Below are positions 1 through 8,353 of a DNA stretch of 23,729 nucleotides, in pieces; the stretch's first letter is position 1; every line of letters starts with the position of its first letter. The notes beneath the pieces are model-generated. The model searched no databases and was not told the DNA's origin. It saw only the letters and a list, made by a program, of their open reading frames with translations. Source of the DNA: an uncultured Treponema sp. Lineage in GTDB: Bacteria; Spirochaetota; Spirochaetia; Treponematales; Treponemataceae. Made by a program: the position numbers and the translations under genes. The DNA is taken from contig CAJOQA010000013.1 in NCBI GenBank assembly GCA_905236465.1, forward strand, positions 1-23,729, in the 5' to 3' direction.

Positions 1-3000
1 AGACAGGGTAACAGTTACCAAATCCCCATCGTCTTTGTGTTCCCTAGTTTCAGCACGGATTGTAATGCGGGGGTCAAAACGGCTCTGTGTCTCTTTTAAA
101 ACAACCCGCCCCTCTTTTAAGTAAAAGTTGCGGCTAAAATAAAAAACTTCTCCTCCCCTAAGGGCAACATCCCCTTCTATAGACCACAATTGGTTAGCAG
201 TATCCATAGTAAAATGAAGCGGTGTATCTGGAACTACAAGGCCCCGTAAGAGTGGGTTTATAAGAAAACTAACCTTTTTCCCCACAAGAAGATTTAAGTC
301 TATATTTATATTCAAAGGAAAAGCTTCACTGTCTTCCTTTACTTGCACCTCTTCTGTTTTGGCAGCGGGCACAAGGGATGAATACGCAAGGTCTGCAATA
401 TCTTCCATAACGGTTATTTCAGTATTATTAAGCTCAACAGAACCTTCTACGTTGAAAGTATTTTCACCATAATAAATCTTAGCATCAAGGCCAGTCCGTC
501 CCTTCATTGTAAGCAGGGGAGTTTTTATATTTATGGGAATACCCTTTTTTCCGCTTGCTAACGTTAAATCTAGGGAAGACAAACTTGTCCTGTCTAGTAA
601 AAGAGAAGCAGTGGCTGTAAGACTTCCATCCCCTACTAAAAGCTCAGAATCTGGAATCTCAATGCGACTTTGGGTCATAGTTATCAAAATGCTTTCTGCG
701 GTAATATTCTCTTCCATTATTTCCGGAACACGGAGTAGCAGGTTGTCAATACTTAAAGAACCATCGATATTTGGGTCAGAAGCAAGACCTGAGATAACAG
801 CCTGACCAGAAATAGCTCCCCTGTTGACTGAAACAATCAAAGAATCAACATAAGAAAAAATTTTGGGTAAGTCACAGTAAAAGTTTGTTAAAACAATACC
901 AAAATTATTGCTATTCAGGCTACCATTTAAATCAAAGTGCAGGGGTTTCTCCTTATTTACAGCAACAGCTAACCCGCCATTATCATACAAAACGCCACTT
1001 ATACCCAAAGCATCATCGGAAGTTACGATTGTAACTCCTGGAGTCCTGTCTAAAACAAAATGAATAGGCACAAATTCCTTTACAATATTTCCATCTATCC
1101 TTTCAATGTCCAAATTTACCCGTATATCATCAGGAATCAGTTTTTTTTCTTCAGCAGAAGAGGAATTACCAGGGGAAGAAACAGAAAGAAGCAAGGGGGC
1201 AGAAAGACTCCTGTTACCAAATTTAGCAGAGCAGTCAGCCGCAAGTTGTCCATTAAAATCTGCTATATCAAAGGCACCGTTCACATTGTCTATTTTAAAA
1301 TTACCCCACTCTGCACTCATATAAGGAAGCGTAACTGAACCTTCAACAAAGGCTAAGGTAGCCTTAGCGGTCAGGTTGCTACCGGCTAAGAGCATAGAAA
1401 AATCTTCTAGCTCTAAAGTTAAATAGGGATTTTCTAGGGTACCATTTGAAGAAATCTTAAAACTTAAAGTATTATTTGCTTTTTGGGTTGGTAAAAAGCG
1501 GTTTAGGGGGAAATCAGCAACAGAGGCTTGAGCTGTAAAATAATAATCACTTTTAAGATTATCAAAAGAAAAATCTTCTGCGAGCGGATTCGTCAAATTT
1601 CCTTCTATTAAAATGCTTTCAGACGAAACTGAACTTGTAGCCTTTATTGAAAGGTTCGCGGAATCAAAAAGACCTTCATTTATGTTCCACAAAAGATAGC
1701 CGCTCCCCTCAAGTTCTGTAGCTGTATCTGAATAGTCAAGCCTGTCCAAAACCATCCCTTTTCTATCTAGGTTTCCTGCAAAAGAGAAATGGGGCTTAAT
1801 AGGCAACTTACCGCTGATTTCTTCCACGGTAAAATCGTTTATAGACATCTGCAGACTTTCACTTTGAGAATAAGAAAATTGTGTTGAGGTTGAAAAGGAC
1901 AAAAGATATCCGTACAGTGAAAGTGGCAAGGCAGAAAGCTGCAAGGAACCATAAAGGTCTTCGCTAAAGTCTGCGAAGACTTCAAGTCCATAATCTCCGG
2001 TAAAACTTACCCACTTGTCAAATGAATAAAGACCACTGGTGTTGTACGGTATATTATTTATGTTTAGGGTTGCGGTAAACAAGGCCTGCCTGTCTTCCAT
2101 GGAAAGTTCTGCCTGAGCCATAGCTTGCAGGGTGTTTTCCCCATACACAAGGTCTAAACCTGAAATGTTCACGTTGCGGTTGCTGCCATCAAAGGAGAGC
2201 ATAAGAACTTGCCGGTCTTCCCTTGTGTTCGCAAAAAGGGCATAGGGGCAGTTAAAGTTAAAGCTTTCAAAATCAGTAGCAAAATAGAATTCATCACTTG
2301 AGATATAGGGTTCAAACGTTTTAGCTAGGTTTTTGACTGATTCTTGGCTTTCTCCATCAAGAAAAACAGAGGCATATCTTAAGACTGAATCAATAAATAG
2401 ATTCTCTATTGACAACTGGGCCTGTAAATACGGCTTACCCGCAAAGGCTAAAGTCCCATCCGCATGTATTAAAGCAGGAACATCATATTCAGTGTGTGAA
2501 TATTCATTTGTTTCAAATGTAAAGTCTATGCTTGATTTTTTAAGATATACTTCAGCTTGAACACCGGAAAGAGTCTCTTCCCCCATAGAGAGAACAGGTA
2601 TAAGGGCTGAAATTCCCCCCTTAAAGGGTTCAACATATAAATCACCTGCAAGTGCATTTCCATTTGGCAAAAGGTAATGGTCTACACTTGCAGCTAAAGA
2701 AGGCATAAGACTTGGTATATTAAATGAACCGGAAGCTTTTACCCCTAAAGCCTGTCCTTCCGCACTTATTGAACGAATCTTAATATCTGTATTATTTCCA
2801 CTAGCATCAAAGGCTATCCGCTCTGAAGAAGAAAAAAAGTCTCCTGGCATATAAAAGGAACCTGAGCCGGTCCAACTATAGTCTAATGACAAAACATTTA
2901 AAGAAAAAGTTAAGTCAGCCGTATACCGTGTTGCCAAAAACATGTCCAAGTAAGAGTTTATCCCCGGAATCTTTACAACTGAAGAAGGTCTTAAATTCTG

Positions 3001-3909
3001 CATGGAAAGGCTTGAAGCTAAGTCTCCTGAACGTAAATCAAACTGCACAAATATATTGTAAGGCTGTAGCCTTTGAGTAGACCGCAATACAGCAAGACCA
3101 TCCGCATAACGGATTAAAAATTCAAGTTTATTTACAGTATAATCTGCGGAATATTTATCTACGGAAAGAAGCATGGAGGAGCCTGAAAAATCATGCAGGA
3201 TATTTCCGGCAAGGTCAAAAGAAATACCCGCGCTTTTTCCGTCCAAAGCTTCTAGCCTTGTATAGGCATATCCTTGGATTTTTGTAGAGACAGCGACACC
3301 TTCTTTGTCACGTTCAAGGGACAGATTATATATTCCGGCCCTATGCTCATTTTTTTCGCCAATAAAGGCCGCATGAATATTTTTCGCCTTTACGTCAAAG
3401 GGTAATATAAAAATTATTTCTTGAATTAAATCTAAGAGCCCCTGTTTTACTAAAATATCTGATTTTTCTTTTTTCTCTTCAGTATTTTCACTGGGGCTTT
3501 CAAACCAATTTATAAATTTATTGTAAAGGCCTGGATTTTTTTCCTTGCTAAATTCAAAATCAACATCATTTATCGTAAGCCTAGTAAGAACCTGATCCCA
3601 ATTTCCCCTGATAACCTGCCAGAGGCTATAAGAAATTACAGTTTTTTTTACAGTGAAGATATTTTCTTTGCTTTCTATGTCATATACCTCTATACCTTGA
3701 ATGTGAATTCCTGATAAAATAGAGGGAGAAAGAGACTGATAAGAAATACCCATACCAGTTTTTTCCACAAAGGTAGCCACAAACTGCTTTTCATAGGAAC
3801 GGATTGTTTTTGTCACAAATCTATAAACAGGGCTTAGCAGGGCAAAAATGCCCGTAATTATAATGAGGAATATAAAAATGCTTATAGAATTTTTGACCCA
3901 CTGTTTCAT
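1..3909 (-). CDS. tamB: TamB/AsmA-like translocation-assembly protein, 3' end outside the window
   Basis: I read this as one stop-free frame of 1303 codons, starting at the ATG at 3909-3907 (an in-frame TAA lies directly before it) and leaving the window at base 1. The N-terminus is a basic residue cluster followed by one hydrophobic anchor (about residues 8-28), then an AsmA-like stretch (SLSPSILSGIHIQGIEVYD). The rest is beta-strand-like, rich in Ser/Asn/Asp and poor in Cys. The last residues visible (LKEGRVVLKETQSRFDPRI, then alternating strands) match the style of the TamB/DUF490 C-terminal domain. TamB-family proteins bridge the periplasm and work with BamA/TamA-type outer membrane proteins or in phospholipid transport; that role is family knowledge. 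A Shine-Dalgarno-like AGAGGTG lies 13 nt upstream. Divergent from tmk. The symbol is a family-level call; AsmA-like YhdP-type proteins are the alternative. Confidence 0.8.
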   Translation of the reverse strand, partial: MKQWVKNSISIFIFLIIITGIFALLSPVYRFVTKTIRSYEKQFVATFVEKTGMGISYQSLSPSILSGIHIQGIEVYDIESKENIFTVKKTVISYSLWQVIRGNWDQVLTRLTINDVDFEFSKEKNPGLYNKFINWFESPSENTEEKKEKSDILVKQGLLDLIQEIIFILPFDVKAKNIHAAFIGEKNEHRAGIYNLSLERDKEGVAVSTKIQGYAYTRLEALDGKSAGISFDLAGNILHDFSGSSMLLSVDKYSADYTVNKLEFLIRYADGLAVLRSTQRLQPYNIFVQFDLRSGDLASSLSMQNLRPSSVVKIPGINSYLDMFLATRYTADLTFSLNVLSLDYSWTGSGSFYMPGDFFSSSERIAFDASGNNTDIKIRSISAEGQALGVKASGSFNIPSLMPSLAASVDHYLLPNGNALAGDLYVEPFKGGISALIPVLSMGEETLSGVQAEVYLKKSSIDFTFETNEYSHTEYDVPALIHADGTLAFAGKPYLQAQLSIENLFIDSVLRYASVFLDGESQESVKNLAKTFEPYISSDEFYFATDFESFNFNCPYALFANTREDRQVLMLSFDGSNRNVNISGLDLVYGENTLQAMAQAELSMEDRQALFTATLNINNIPYNTSGLYSFDKWVSFTGDYGLEVFADFSEDLYGSLQLSALPLSLYGYLLSFSTSTQFSYSQSESLQMSINDFTVEEISGKLPIKPHFSFAGNLDRKGMVLDRLDYSDTATELEGSGYLLWNINEGLFDSANLSIKATSSVSSESILIEGNLTNPLAEDFSFDNLKSDYYFTAQASVADFPLNRFLPTQKANNTLSFKISSNGTLENPYLTLELEDFSMLLAGSNLTAKATLAFVEGSVTLPYMSAEWGNFKIDNVNGAFDIADFNGQLAADCSAKFGNRSLSAPLLLSVSSPGNSSSAEEKKLIPDDIRVNLDIERIDGNIVKEFVPIHFVLDRTPGVTIVTSDDALGISGVLYDNGGLAVAVNKEKPLHFDLNGSLNSNNFGIVLTNFYCDLPKIFSYVDSLIVSVNRGAISGQAVISGLASDPNIDGSLSIDNLLLRVPEIMEENITAESILITMTQSRIEIPDSELLVGDGSLTATASLLLDRTSLSSLDLTLASGKKGIPINIKTPLLTMKGRTGLDAKIYYGENTFNVEGSVELNNTEITVMEDIADLAYSSLVPAAKTEEVQVKEDSEAFPLNINIDLNLLVGKKVSFLINPLLRGLVVPDTPLHFTMDTANQLWSIEGDVALRGGEVFYFSRNFYLKEGRVVLKETQSRFDPRITIRAETREHKDDGDLVTVTLS

Positions 3910-3984
3910 TTATAGCAAAAGGGCACCTCTAAAAAGGCAATTTACTATTTTAGCAAATTAAAGAAATTTATAGAAGGTATTTTC

Positions 3985-4620
3985 ATGGTATTACAGAATT
4001 TTATTGTATTTGAAGGTATAGATGGGGCTGGAACCTCAACTCAAATTGAAATATTAAGAGCGAAAAAAGAGGCGGAAGATTTTCTATTTACTAGCGAGCC
4101 TACAAGCGGGCCTACAGGAAAGTTTTTGCGGCAGATGCTAAAGGGGGATTTTCCTGTTACAAATGAAAGTGCAGCCTATCTTTTTGCCGCAGACAGGAGC
4201 GAGCACATAGGGGGGAAACTTGTCATTGAAAATCAAAATCAGCTTGTTACGGGAATAGCAGAGGCCTGCAAGTCCGGCAGAAAAGTTGTATCCGATAGGT
4301 ATTTTTTCTCCTCACTTGCCTATCAAAGTATTTCTTGCCCCCCTTCTGTTCCACGGCTCTTAAATAGCAATTTTCCCCTTCCAGCCCTGCTCTTCTACTT
4401 TGACATACAAGCAAAAGATTCACTGGCCAGGCTTGGAAATAGGGAATACAGGGAAATATATGAAAAGGAAGATTACCTAAACAAAGTTGTAAAAAACTAT
4501 AAGGAAATTATTCAAGAATACCCTGCTTCTAGCGGAATGAAAACTGTACTCATAGATGCAAAAAAAAGCAAGAAAGAAATTGCAGCCCTTATTTGGGCAG
4601 AAATCTCAAGCCTAAAATAA
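3985..4620 (+). CDS. tmk: Thymidylate kinase (dTMP kinase) with variant P-loop
   Basis: The 211-residue protein matches the length and fold order of dTMP kinases, which phosphorylate dTMP to dTDP in the cytoplasm for DNA synthesis. The N-terminus reads FIVFEGIDGAGTSTQ (residues 6-20), the place of the Walker A loop, but the usual Lys of GK[ST] is Thr. It is followed by the EPTSGPTG segment and the SDRYFFSSLAYQ (DR[YF]) motif near residue 103. A lid region with RLGNREYREIYEKEDYL follows near residue 150. The start has a Shine-Dalgarno (AGAAGG) at a normal distance. The next gene begins 41 nt downstream, so a co-transcribed plus-strand set with the exported protein, aroB and nifS is likely. I saw no convincing -35/-10 pair in the 75 nt upstream. 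Confidence 0.9.
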   Translation: MVLQNFIVFEGIDGAGTSTQIEILRAKKEAEDFLFTSEPTSGPTGKFLRQMLKGDFPVTNESAAYLFAADRSEHIGGKLVIENQNQLVTGIAEACKSGRKVVSDRYFFSSLAYQSISCPPSVPRLLNSNFPLPALLFYFDIQAKDSLARLGNREYREIYEKEDYLNKVVKNYKEIIQEYPASSGMKTVLIDAKKSKKEIAALIWAEISSLK

Positions 4621-4661
4621 GATGTCTTATTAACTGATAAAAATCTTCCGATAGTAGAAGG

Positions 4662-5300
4662 GTGAAAACTAAAATTTTATTTTCTAAGAAAACAATAAAA
4701 ATACTCGTACTTTTTCTACTAGGGCTTTTCTTTTCATCCTTTTCAGCGTCTGCCTACGTATGCAAATATAAGGAAGATTTTTTCAAGCTCTACCACATCC
4801 ACTACCAGCAATATCCAGATGACTGCTTGGAAAACATATATTGGCTAGAAAAAGCCGTAAAAGCAGATTTTGCAAATCCCTACTATGCAATGGCCCATGT
4901 AGAAACTGAAAACCAGTGGGAAAAATACAGGTACCTGTTTCAGATGCACATTAACCTTAAACTTATAGAGCAGCACCTGCGCTTAGGTCGCATCTATGAC
5001 AAAAAGGCTGCATATTTTTACGATGCTCCATGGAAAGACGAATACCTTAGAAACTTAGAAAAAGCCCAATCTTTCTATAAGGCTGGCTATAGCTATTGGG
5101 AAGAGGCAAAGCTTTGGGCTGAAAAAGCAAATGTTTCGCATTTTGCCTTCCTCAATCTTTCTGATATACAGAATTGGGAAGATGAAAAAGAAAGGGTTAC
5201 AAATGGTTCTTTAGACTATAAAAAAATTCTAGACAGGGAACTGACCAGGCTTGAAAAGGTAATCAGCGATTTAAAGGCTATGGAAAGCAAAAAGTACTAG
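4662..5300 (+). CDS. Exported helical protein of unknown function
   Basis: I do not recognise a named function. The 212-residue product starts with a basic stretch and a hydrophobic core (residues about 12-28) ending in SASA before YVCKY, a convincing signal peptide with cleavage near residue 31. The mature part is rich in Tyr, Trp, Lys and Glu and is helical throughout (KAVKADFANPYYAMAHVE, LEKAQSFYKAGYSYWEEAKL, LDRELTRLEKVISDLKAME). This resembles TPR-like helical hairpins without clear TPR consensus. Two Cys (in YVCKY and DDCLEN) remain after cleavage. The only start available after the in-frame TAA at 4638 is GTG at 4662; the Shine-Dalgarno-like AGAAGG abuts it with no spacer, so initiation is odd. 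Its position after tmk suggests co-transcription, and I believe similar proteins occur in other treponemes (memory, not searched). Confidence 0.75.
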   Translation: MKTKILFSKKTIKILVLFLLGLFFSSFSASAYVCKYKEDFFKLYHIHYQQYPDDCLENIYWLEKAVKADFANPYYAMAHVETENQWEKYRYLFQMHINLKLIEQHLRLGRIYDKKAAYFYDAPWKDEYLRNLEKAQSFYKAGYSYWEEAKLWAEKANVSHFAFLNLSDIQNWEDEKERVTNGSLDYKKILDRELTRLEKVISDLKAMESKKY

Positions 5301-5332
5301 AAACATACAGAAAAAGTTAGTAGAATATTTGC

Positions 5333-6478
5333 ATGAATATTACAAGTACATTTACGCTTTCTTATCCTGAGACTTCAGGTTTTGATAAAACTGATATACA
5401 CTTTTATAAGGGAGAAATTGACCTTCCATCGCTTTTTTTTAGCACAGAGTCAAATCTTTCTAGATTATTTGTTACAGATACAACTATAGCAAGTCTCCCC
5501 TCTATGCAGGCTTTCTGTAAGTATTTTGAGGCAGAAGACATAAAGGCCCTTTCAGTATACAAAAAAAACAATGACATCCTTTTGATTCTAGGTCCAGGTG
5601 AAGCCTATAAAACAATGCAAAGTGTCTTGTCCATTGTAAAAACTGCCCTAGAAGCAAATTTTACCAGGAACTGCCTTTTTATAGCTATAGGTGGCGGCGT
5701 AATCTGTGATATGACGGCTTTTGCAGCTTCTATATTTAAAAGGGGCGTTGCTGTTGACTTTGTACCCACAACTTTGCTGTCGATGGTTGATGCAGCTATA
5801 GGTGGAAAAACAGGTTGTGATTACGAAGGTTTTAAAAACATGGTAGGTTCCTTTTGGCCTGCTGCAAACCTTTCTGTTTGCTCAAATTTTGTCTTAAGTT
5901 TAAGTGCAAAAGAATATATTTCTGGTCTTGCAGAAGCGATAAAAACAGCCTTTTTGTTCAGTGAAGAGCTTTTACTCCTTTTTAAAAATGAAAATGTAGC
6001 TATTATGAATAGGGATGCAAAAATCCTAAGCAAGATAATAGAAATATGCGCAAAAGCTAAGGCCGCTATTGTTCAAGAAGACCCTAGGGAAAAAGGCAGA
6101 AGGGCATTCTTAAATTTGGGGCATACCTTTGGTCACGCACTTGAAGCCGTGGCAGGCTTAGGAAAGATAAGTCATGGGGAAGCTGTGGCTTGGGGAATGA
6201 GCAGGGCATGGGATTTAAGCTACAATTTAGGTTTATGTACTTTAGACTTTGCGGAAGAATCGAAAAATATTCTTAAAACGTATGGATATGATATATCGGC
6301 CCGCCCTGTTGTTTTAAAAGAAAAAGGAGATTCTGCCCTTCCCCTGCTTATGGAAGCAATGAAAAAAGATAAGAAGAACAAAAGTCCTGATAAAATTCGT
6401 ATGATAGTGCAAAAAGGACTGTGCCAAACCCTTATACAAGAAGTTGAAAATAATTATATTGAAGAAGTATTAAAATGA
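5333..6478 (+). CDS. aroB: 3-dehydroquinate synthase
   Basis: AroB converts DAHP to 3-dehydroquinate, the second step of the shikimate pathway, using NAD+ and a divalent metal. The 381-residue protein carries the family signature: IAIGGGVICDMTAFAAS (NAD-binding glycines), the FVPTTLLSMVDAAIGGKTG block, FKNMVGSF, GLAEAIKTA with the metal-ligand Glu, LNLGHTFGHALE, and GKISHGEAVAWGM with the second metal His. The N-terminal 90 residues are more divergent than usual but of normal length. No clear Shine-Dalgarno precedes the ATG; translation may depend on the gene 32 nt upstream. The stop overlaps the next start as ATGA. Its presence argues for a treponeme that makes aromatic amino acids, unlike the reduced T. 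pallidum. Confidence 0.93.
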   Translation: MNITSTFTLSYPETSGFDKTDIHFYKGEIDLPSLFFSTESNLSRLFVTDTTIASLPSMQAFCKYFEAEDIKALSVYKKNNDILLILGPGEAYKTMQSVLSIVKTALEANFTRNCLFIAIGGGVICDMTAFAASIFKRGVAVDFVPTTLLSMVDAAIGGKTGCDYEGFKNMVGSFWPAANLSVCSNFVLSLSAKEYISGLAEAIKTAFLFSEELLLLFKNENVAIMNRDAKILSKIIEICAKAKAAIVQEDPREKGRRAFLNLGHTFGHALEAVAGLGKISHGEAVAWGMSRAWDLSYNLGLCTLDFAEESKNILKTYGYDISARPVVLKEKGDSALPLLMEAMKKDKKNKSPDKIRMIVQKGLCQTLIQEVENNYIEEVLK

Positions 6479-7659
6479 AAAAAGGTTACTTTGATTGGGC
6501 TGCAACAGCTATTCCAGATGAGGAAGTACAGAGACAGGCATTGGATTATGCCCTAAGTCATTGGGCAAACCCATCGGCAATACACAGGGCGGGAAAAGAT
6601 GCAAGGCTAGCTTTGGAAGAAGCTCGGGATCGGTGTGCAAAAGCCTTAGGGGTAAAGGTTTCACAAGTTTTTTTTACGAGCGGAGGCACAGAAAGCGACC
6701 ACATTCCCCTACTTTCTCTTCTTGCACGTCCTCAAAAGGGAAGCATTGTACTTTCTTCTATTGAGCATCCAGCCCTGCGAGAAATGGCTAAAGCTATAAA
6801 AAACTGTGGTTGGAAAATAATTTGTGTTAATCCAGACAAAAATGGCTTTGTAAAGGCAGATAGTATTATTGAGGCCCTTGAAGATGACACTGCCTTTGTT
6901 TCTGTTATGGCAGTAAACAATGAAACTGGTGCAATCCAAGAGGTTTATGAAATTGCAGATAAGCTTTGTAATTGGGGAAAAGGAAGGCGCAAACCCTTCT
7001 TTCACGTAGATTGTGTGCAGGCTGCAGGAAAAATTAAATTGAACTTAAACTATAAGGGAATTGATTCTGCTGCAATCAGCGCACATAAAATCGGAGGCCC
7101 AAGAGGCATTGGTCTTTTATATCTTGCAAAAGAAATTACGCCCTTTTTACGGGGCGGTGGTCAAGAAAAAAACATAAGAAGCGGAACAGAAAATCTTTTT
7201 GGTGCCTATGCAGCAGCCCTTTGCCTAGAAAAAAATTTCATAAAGGAAGGAAGCAATCAGTCTTTGTTTGAGCGTTTAGACAGGCAGAAAAGATATACTA
7301 GGGATTTTTCTGAAAAAATACTTAAACTATCCAATAAAGCTGTAAAAAAAACTATCCTAATTCCGCCAAATAGAATTGAAAATGAAGAAAAGTTTTCCCC
7401 CTGGGTTCTTCAAGCAGCTTTTATAGGAATCCCTGGGCAAGTAATGGAAAGGGCATTGAGCGCAAAGGGTTTTTATATTTCCACGGGGTCTGCTTGTTCT
7501 GCAGGTAGCCACGAAAGGCCCATTCTTGATTCGATGGGGCTTTCAGCTGAAGAAAAAGAATCTGCCGTCAGGTTCAGTTTTGGCCCTGAAACTACAGAGG
7601 AAGATATGGATGCCCTGTATCAGGCCCTTTGTCAGGTATTAGCGGATTTTGAAGGATGA
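6475..7659 (+). CDS. Cysteine desulfurase (NifS/IscS class)
   Basis: This is a PLP-dependent class V aminotransferase-fold enzyme of 394 residues that takes sulfur from cysteine for Fe-S clusters or tRNA thiolation. Visible landmarks are the phosphate-binding SGGTESDH (69-76), the catalytic His in SSIEHPA (H98), VNNETGAIQ, HVDCVQAAGK (D179, Q182), the Schiff-base Lys in SAHKIGGPRG (K205), GGGQEKNIRSGTEN and the active-site Cys in STGSACSAGS (C341). The ATG overlaps the aroB stop by four bases (ATGA), so the two are probably translationally coupled. No IscU-type scaffold or MnmA is nearby, so the sulfur acceptor cannot be deduced. The last 28 bases overlap the converging pseudouridine synthase gene. 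Confidence 0.92.
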   Translation: MKKGYFDWAATAIPDEEVQRQALDYALSHWANPSAIHRAGKDARLALEEARDRCAKALGVKVSQVFFTSGGTESDHIPLLSLLARPQKGSIVLSSIEHPALREMAKAIKNCGWKIICVNPDKNGFVKADSIIEALEDDTAFVSVMAVNNETGAIQEVYEIADKLCNWGKGRRKPFFHVDCVQAAGKIKLNLNYKGIDSAAISAHKIGGPRGIGLLYLAKEITPFLRGGGQEKNIRSGTENLFGAYAAALCLEKNFIKEGSNQSLFERLDRQKRYTRDFSEKILKLSNKAVKKTILIPPNRIENEEKFSPWVLQAAFIGIPGQVMERALSAKGFYISTGSACSAGSHERPILDSMGLSAEEKESAVRFSFGPETTEEDMDALYQALCQVLADFEG

Positions 7660-8315
7660 AAATACAATTCTTCAATTTTTGCCATATGGTCAGGCAGGGG
7701 GATTTTAAAAGTTCTGTTTTCCCCCTCAAGGGGTAAGACAAGTTCTGTTGCAGCTAGGCAGAGTTTTTTTATTCCTAGCTTTCGAATAATTTTATTAGCC
7801 TTAAAATCTCCATGCTTATCATCTGCGGCCAGGGGGGCCCCTACCTGTGACAGCTGAATACGGATTTGATGCATTCTGCCAGTTCCTAGGGTAACACGTA
7901 TGCGATACAGAGAAAGCCCTTCTTCAAGTTTACATTCATCTTCTACCGTAAAAGACAAGGACGCAGTTTGACTTTTCCCATGAGCTACTAGAGAAGATTT
8001 TAGTGAACCAGACCTCGTTTTTTTTCCATTTACCAGGGGTTGCCCCAAGCAAAAAGCCGTATATGTTTTTTTTACAAACTTTTCCCCTATCAGCCTAGTC
8101 CATTTTGCAGCCGCACTAGAAGTCTTTGCTACAAGAAGGAGCCCCGAGGTATCTTTATCTAGCCTATGGACAAGATGAACCTGGTATCCCACTTGAGCAG
8201 AAAGTTCCTTATCTAATGGATGCAAAATTCCTTCGCCTCCTTGTACCGAAACCCCTGCAGCTTTGTTTATAAGGAGAATTTCATCATTTTGGAATAATAT
8301 TGAAAACTGTGCCAT
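7632..8315 (-). CDS. RluA-family RNA pseudouridine synthase
   Basis: The 227-residue protein is a minimal RluA/RluC/RluD-type synthase, which isomerises specific uridines in rRNA or tRNA. It has the LLINKAAGVSVQGGEG opening, the catalytic HLVHRLDKDTSGLLLVAK motif (Asp53) and the C-terminal GTGRMHQIRIQLSQVGAPLAADDKHGD block. There is no N-terminal S4 domain, so it is closer to the short RluA/TruC-like forms; the target base cannot be told. No Shine-Dalgarno precedes the ATG, and the predicted promoter puts the transcript start only a few bases upstream, so the mRNA may be nearly leaderless. It converges on the cysteine desulfurase gene with a 28-base overlap of coding ends and diverges from the transglutaminase-like gene. 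Confidence 0.9.
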   Translation of the reverse strand: MAQFSILFQNDEILLINKAAGVSVQGGEGILHPLDKELSAQVGYQVHLVHRLDKDTSGLLLVAKTSSAAAKWTRLIGEKFVKKTYTAFCLGQPLVNGKKTRSGSLKSSLVAHGKSQTASLSFTVEDECKLEEGLSLYRIRVTLGTGRMHQIRIQLSQVGAPLAADDKHGDFKANKIIRKLGIKKLCLAATELVLPLEGENRTFKIPLPDHMAKIEELYFHPSKSANT

Positions 8316-8329
8316 TCTACCGATATATT
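8300..8329 (+). promoter_or_regulatory. Sigma70-like promoter for the transglutaminase-like gene
   Basis: TTGAAA (8300-8305) and TATATT (8324-8329) are each one base from consensus and separated by 18 nt. The -35 lies inside the first codons of the opposite gene. Transcription would start near 8336, leaving a short leader that still contains GGAG. Confidence 0.6.
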
Positions 8330-8353
8330 AATTAAGGAGACAAAAAATGACAA
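8325..8353 (-). promoter_or_regulatory. Sigma70-like promoter for the pseudouridine synthase gene
   Basis: On the minus strand TTGTCA (8353-8348) and TAATAT (8330-8325) are separated by 17 nt. The -10 occupies nearly the same bases as the plus-strand -10, and the -35 overlaps the start of the opposite gene. The predicted transcript start is only about 3 nt before the ATG at 8315. Confidence 0.45.

Noticed and set aside
533..3080. Several plus-strand open frames of 64-92 codons inside the TamB-like gene
   Set aside because: They lie opposite one continuous 1303-codon frame, lack Shine-Dalgarno sites and give no recognisable protein; shadows of the real gene.
3910..3984. Divergent promoters between the TamB-like gene and tmk
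   Set aside because: AT-rich with several -10-like hexamers, but no acceptable -35 at 16-18 nt on either strand.
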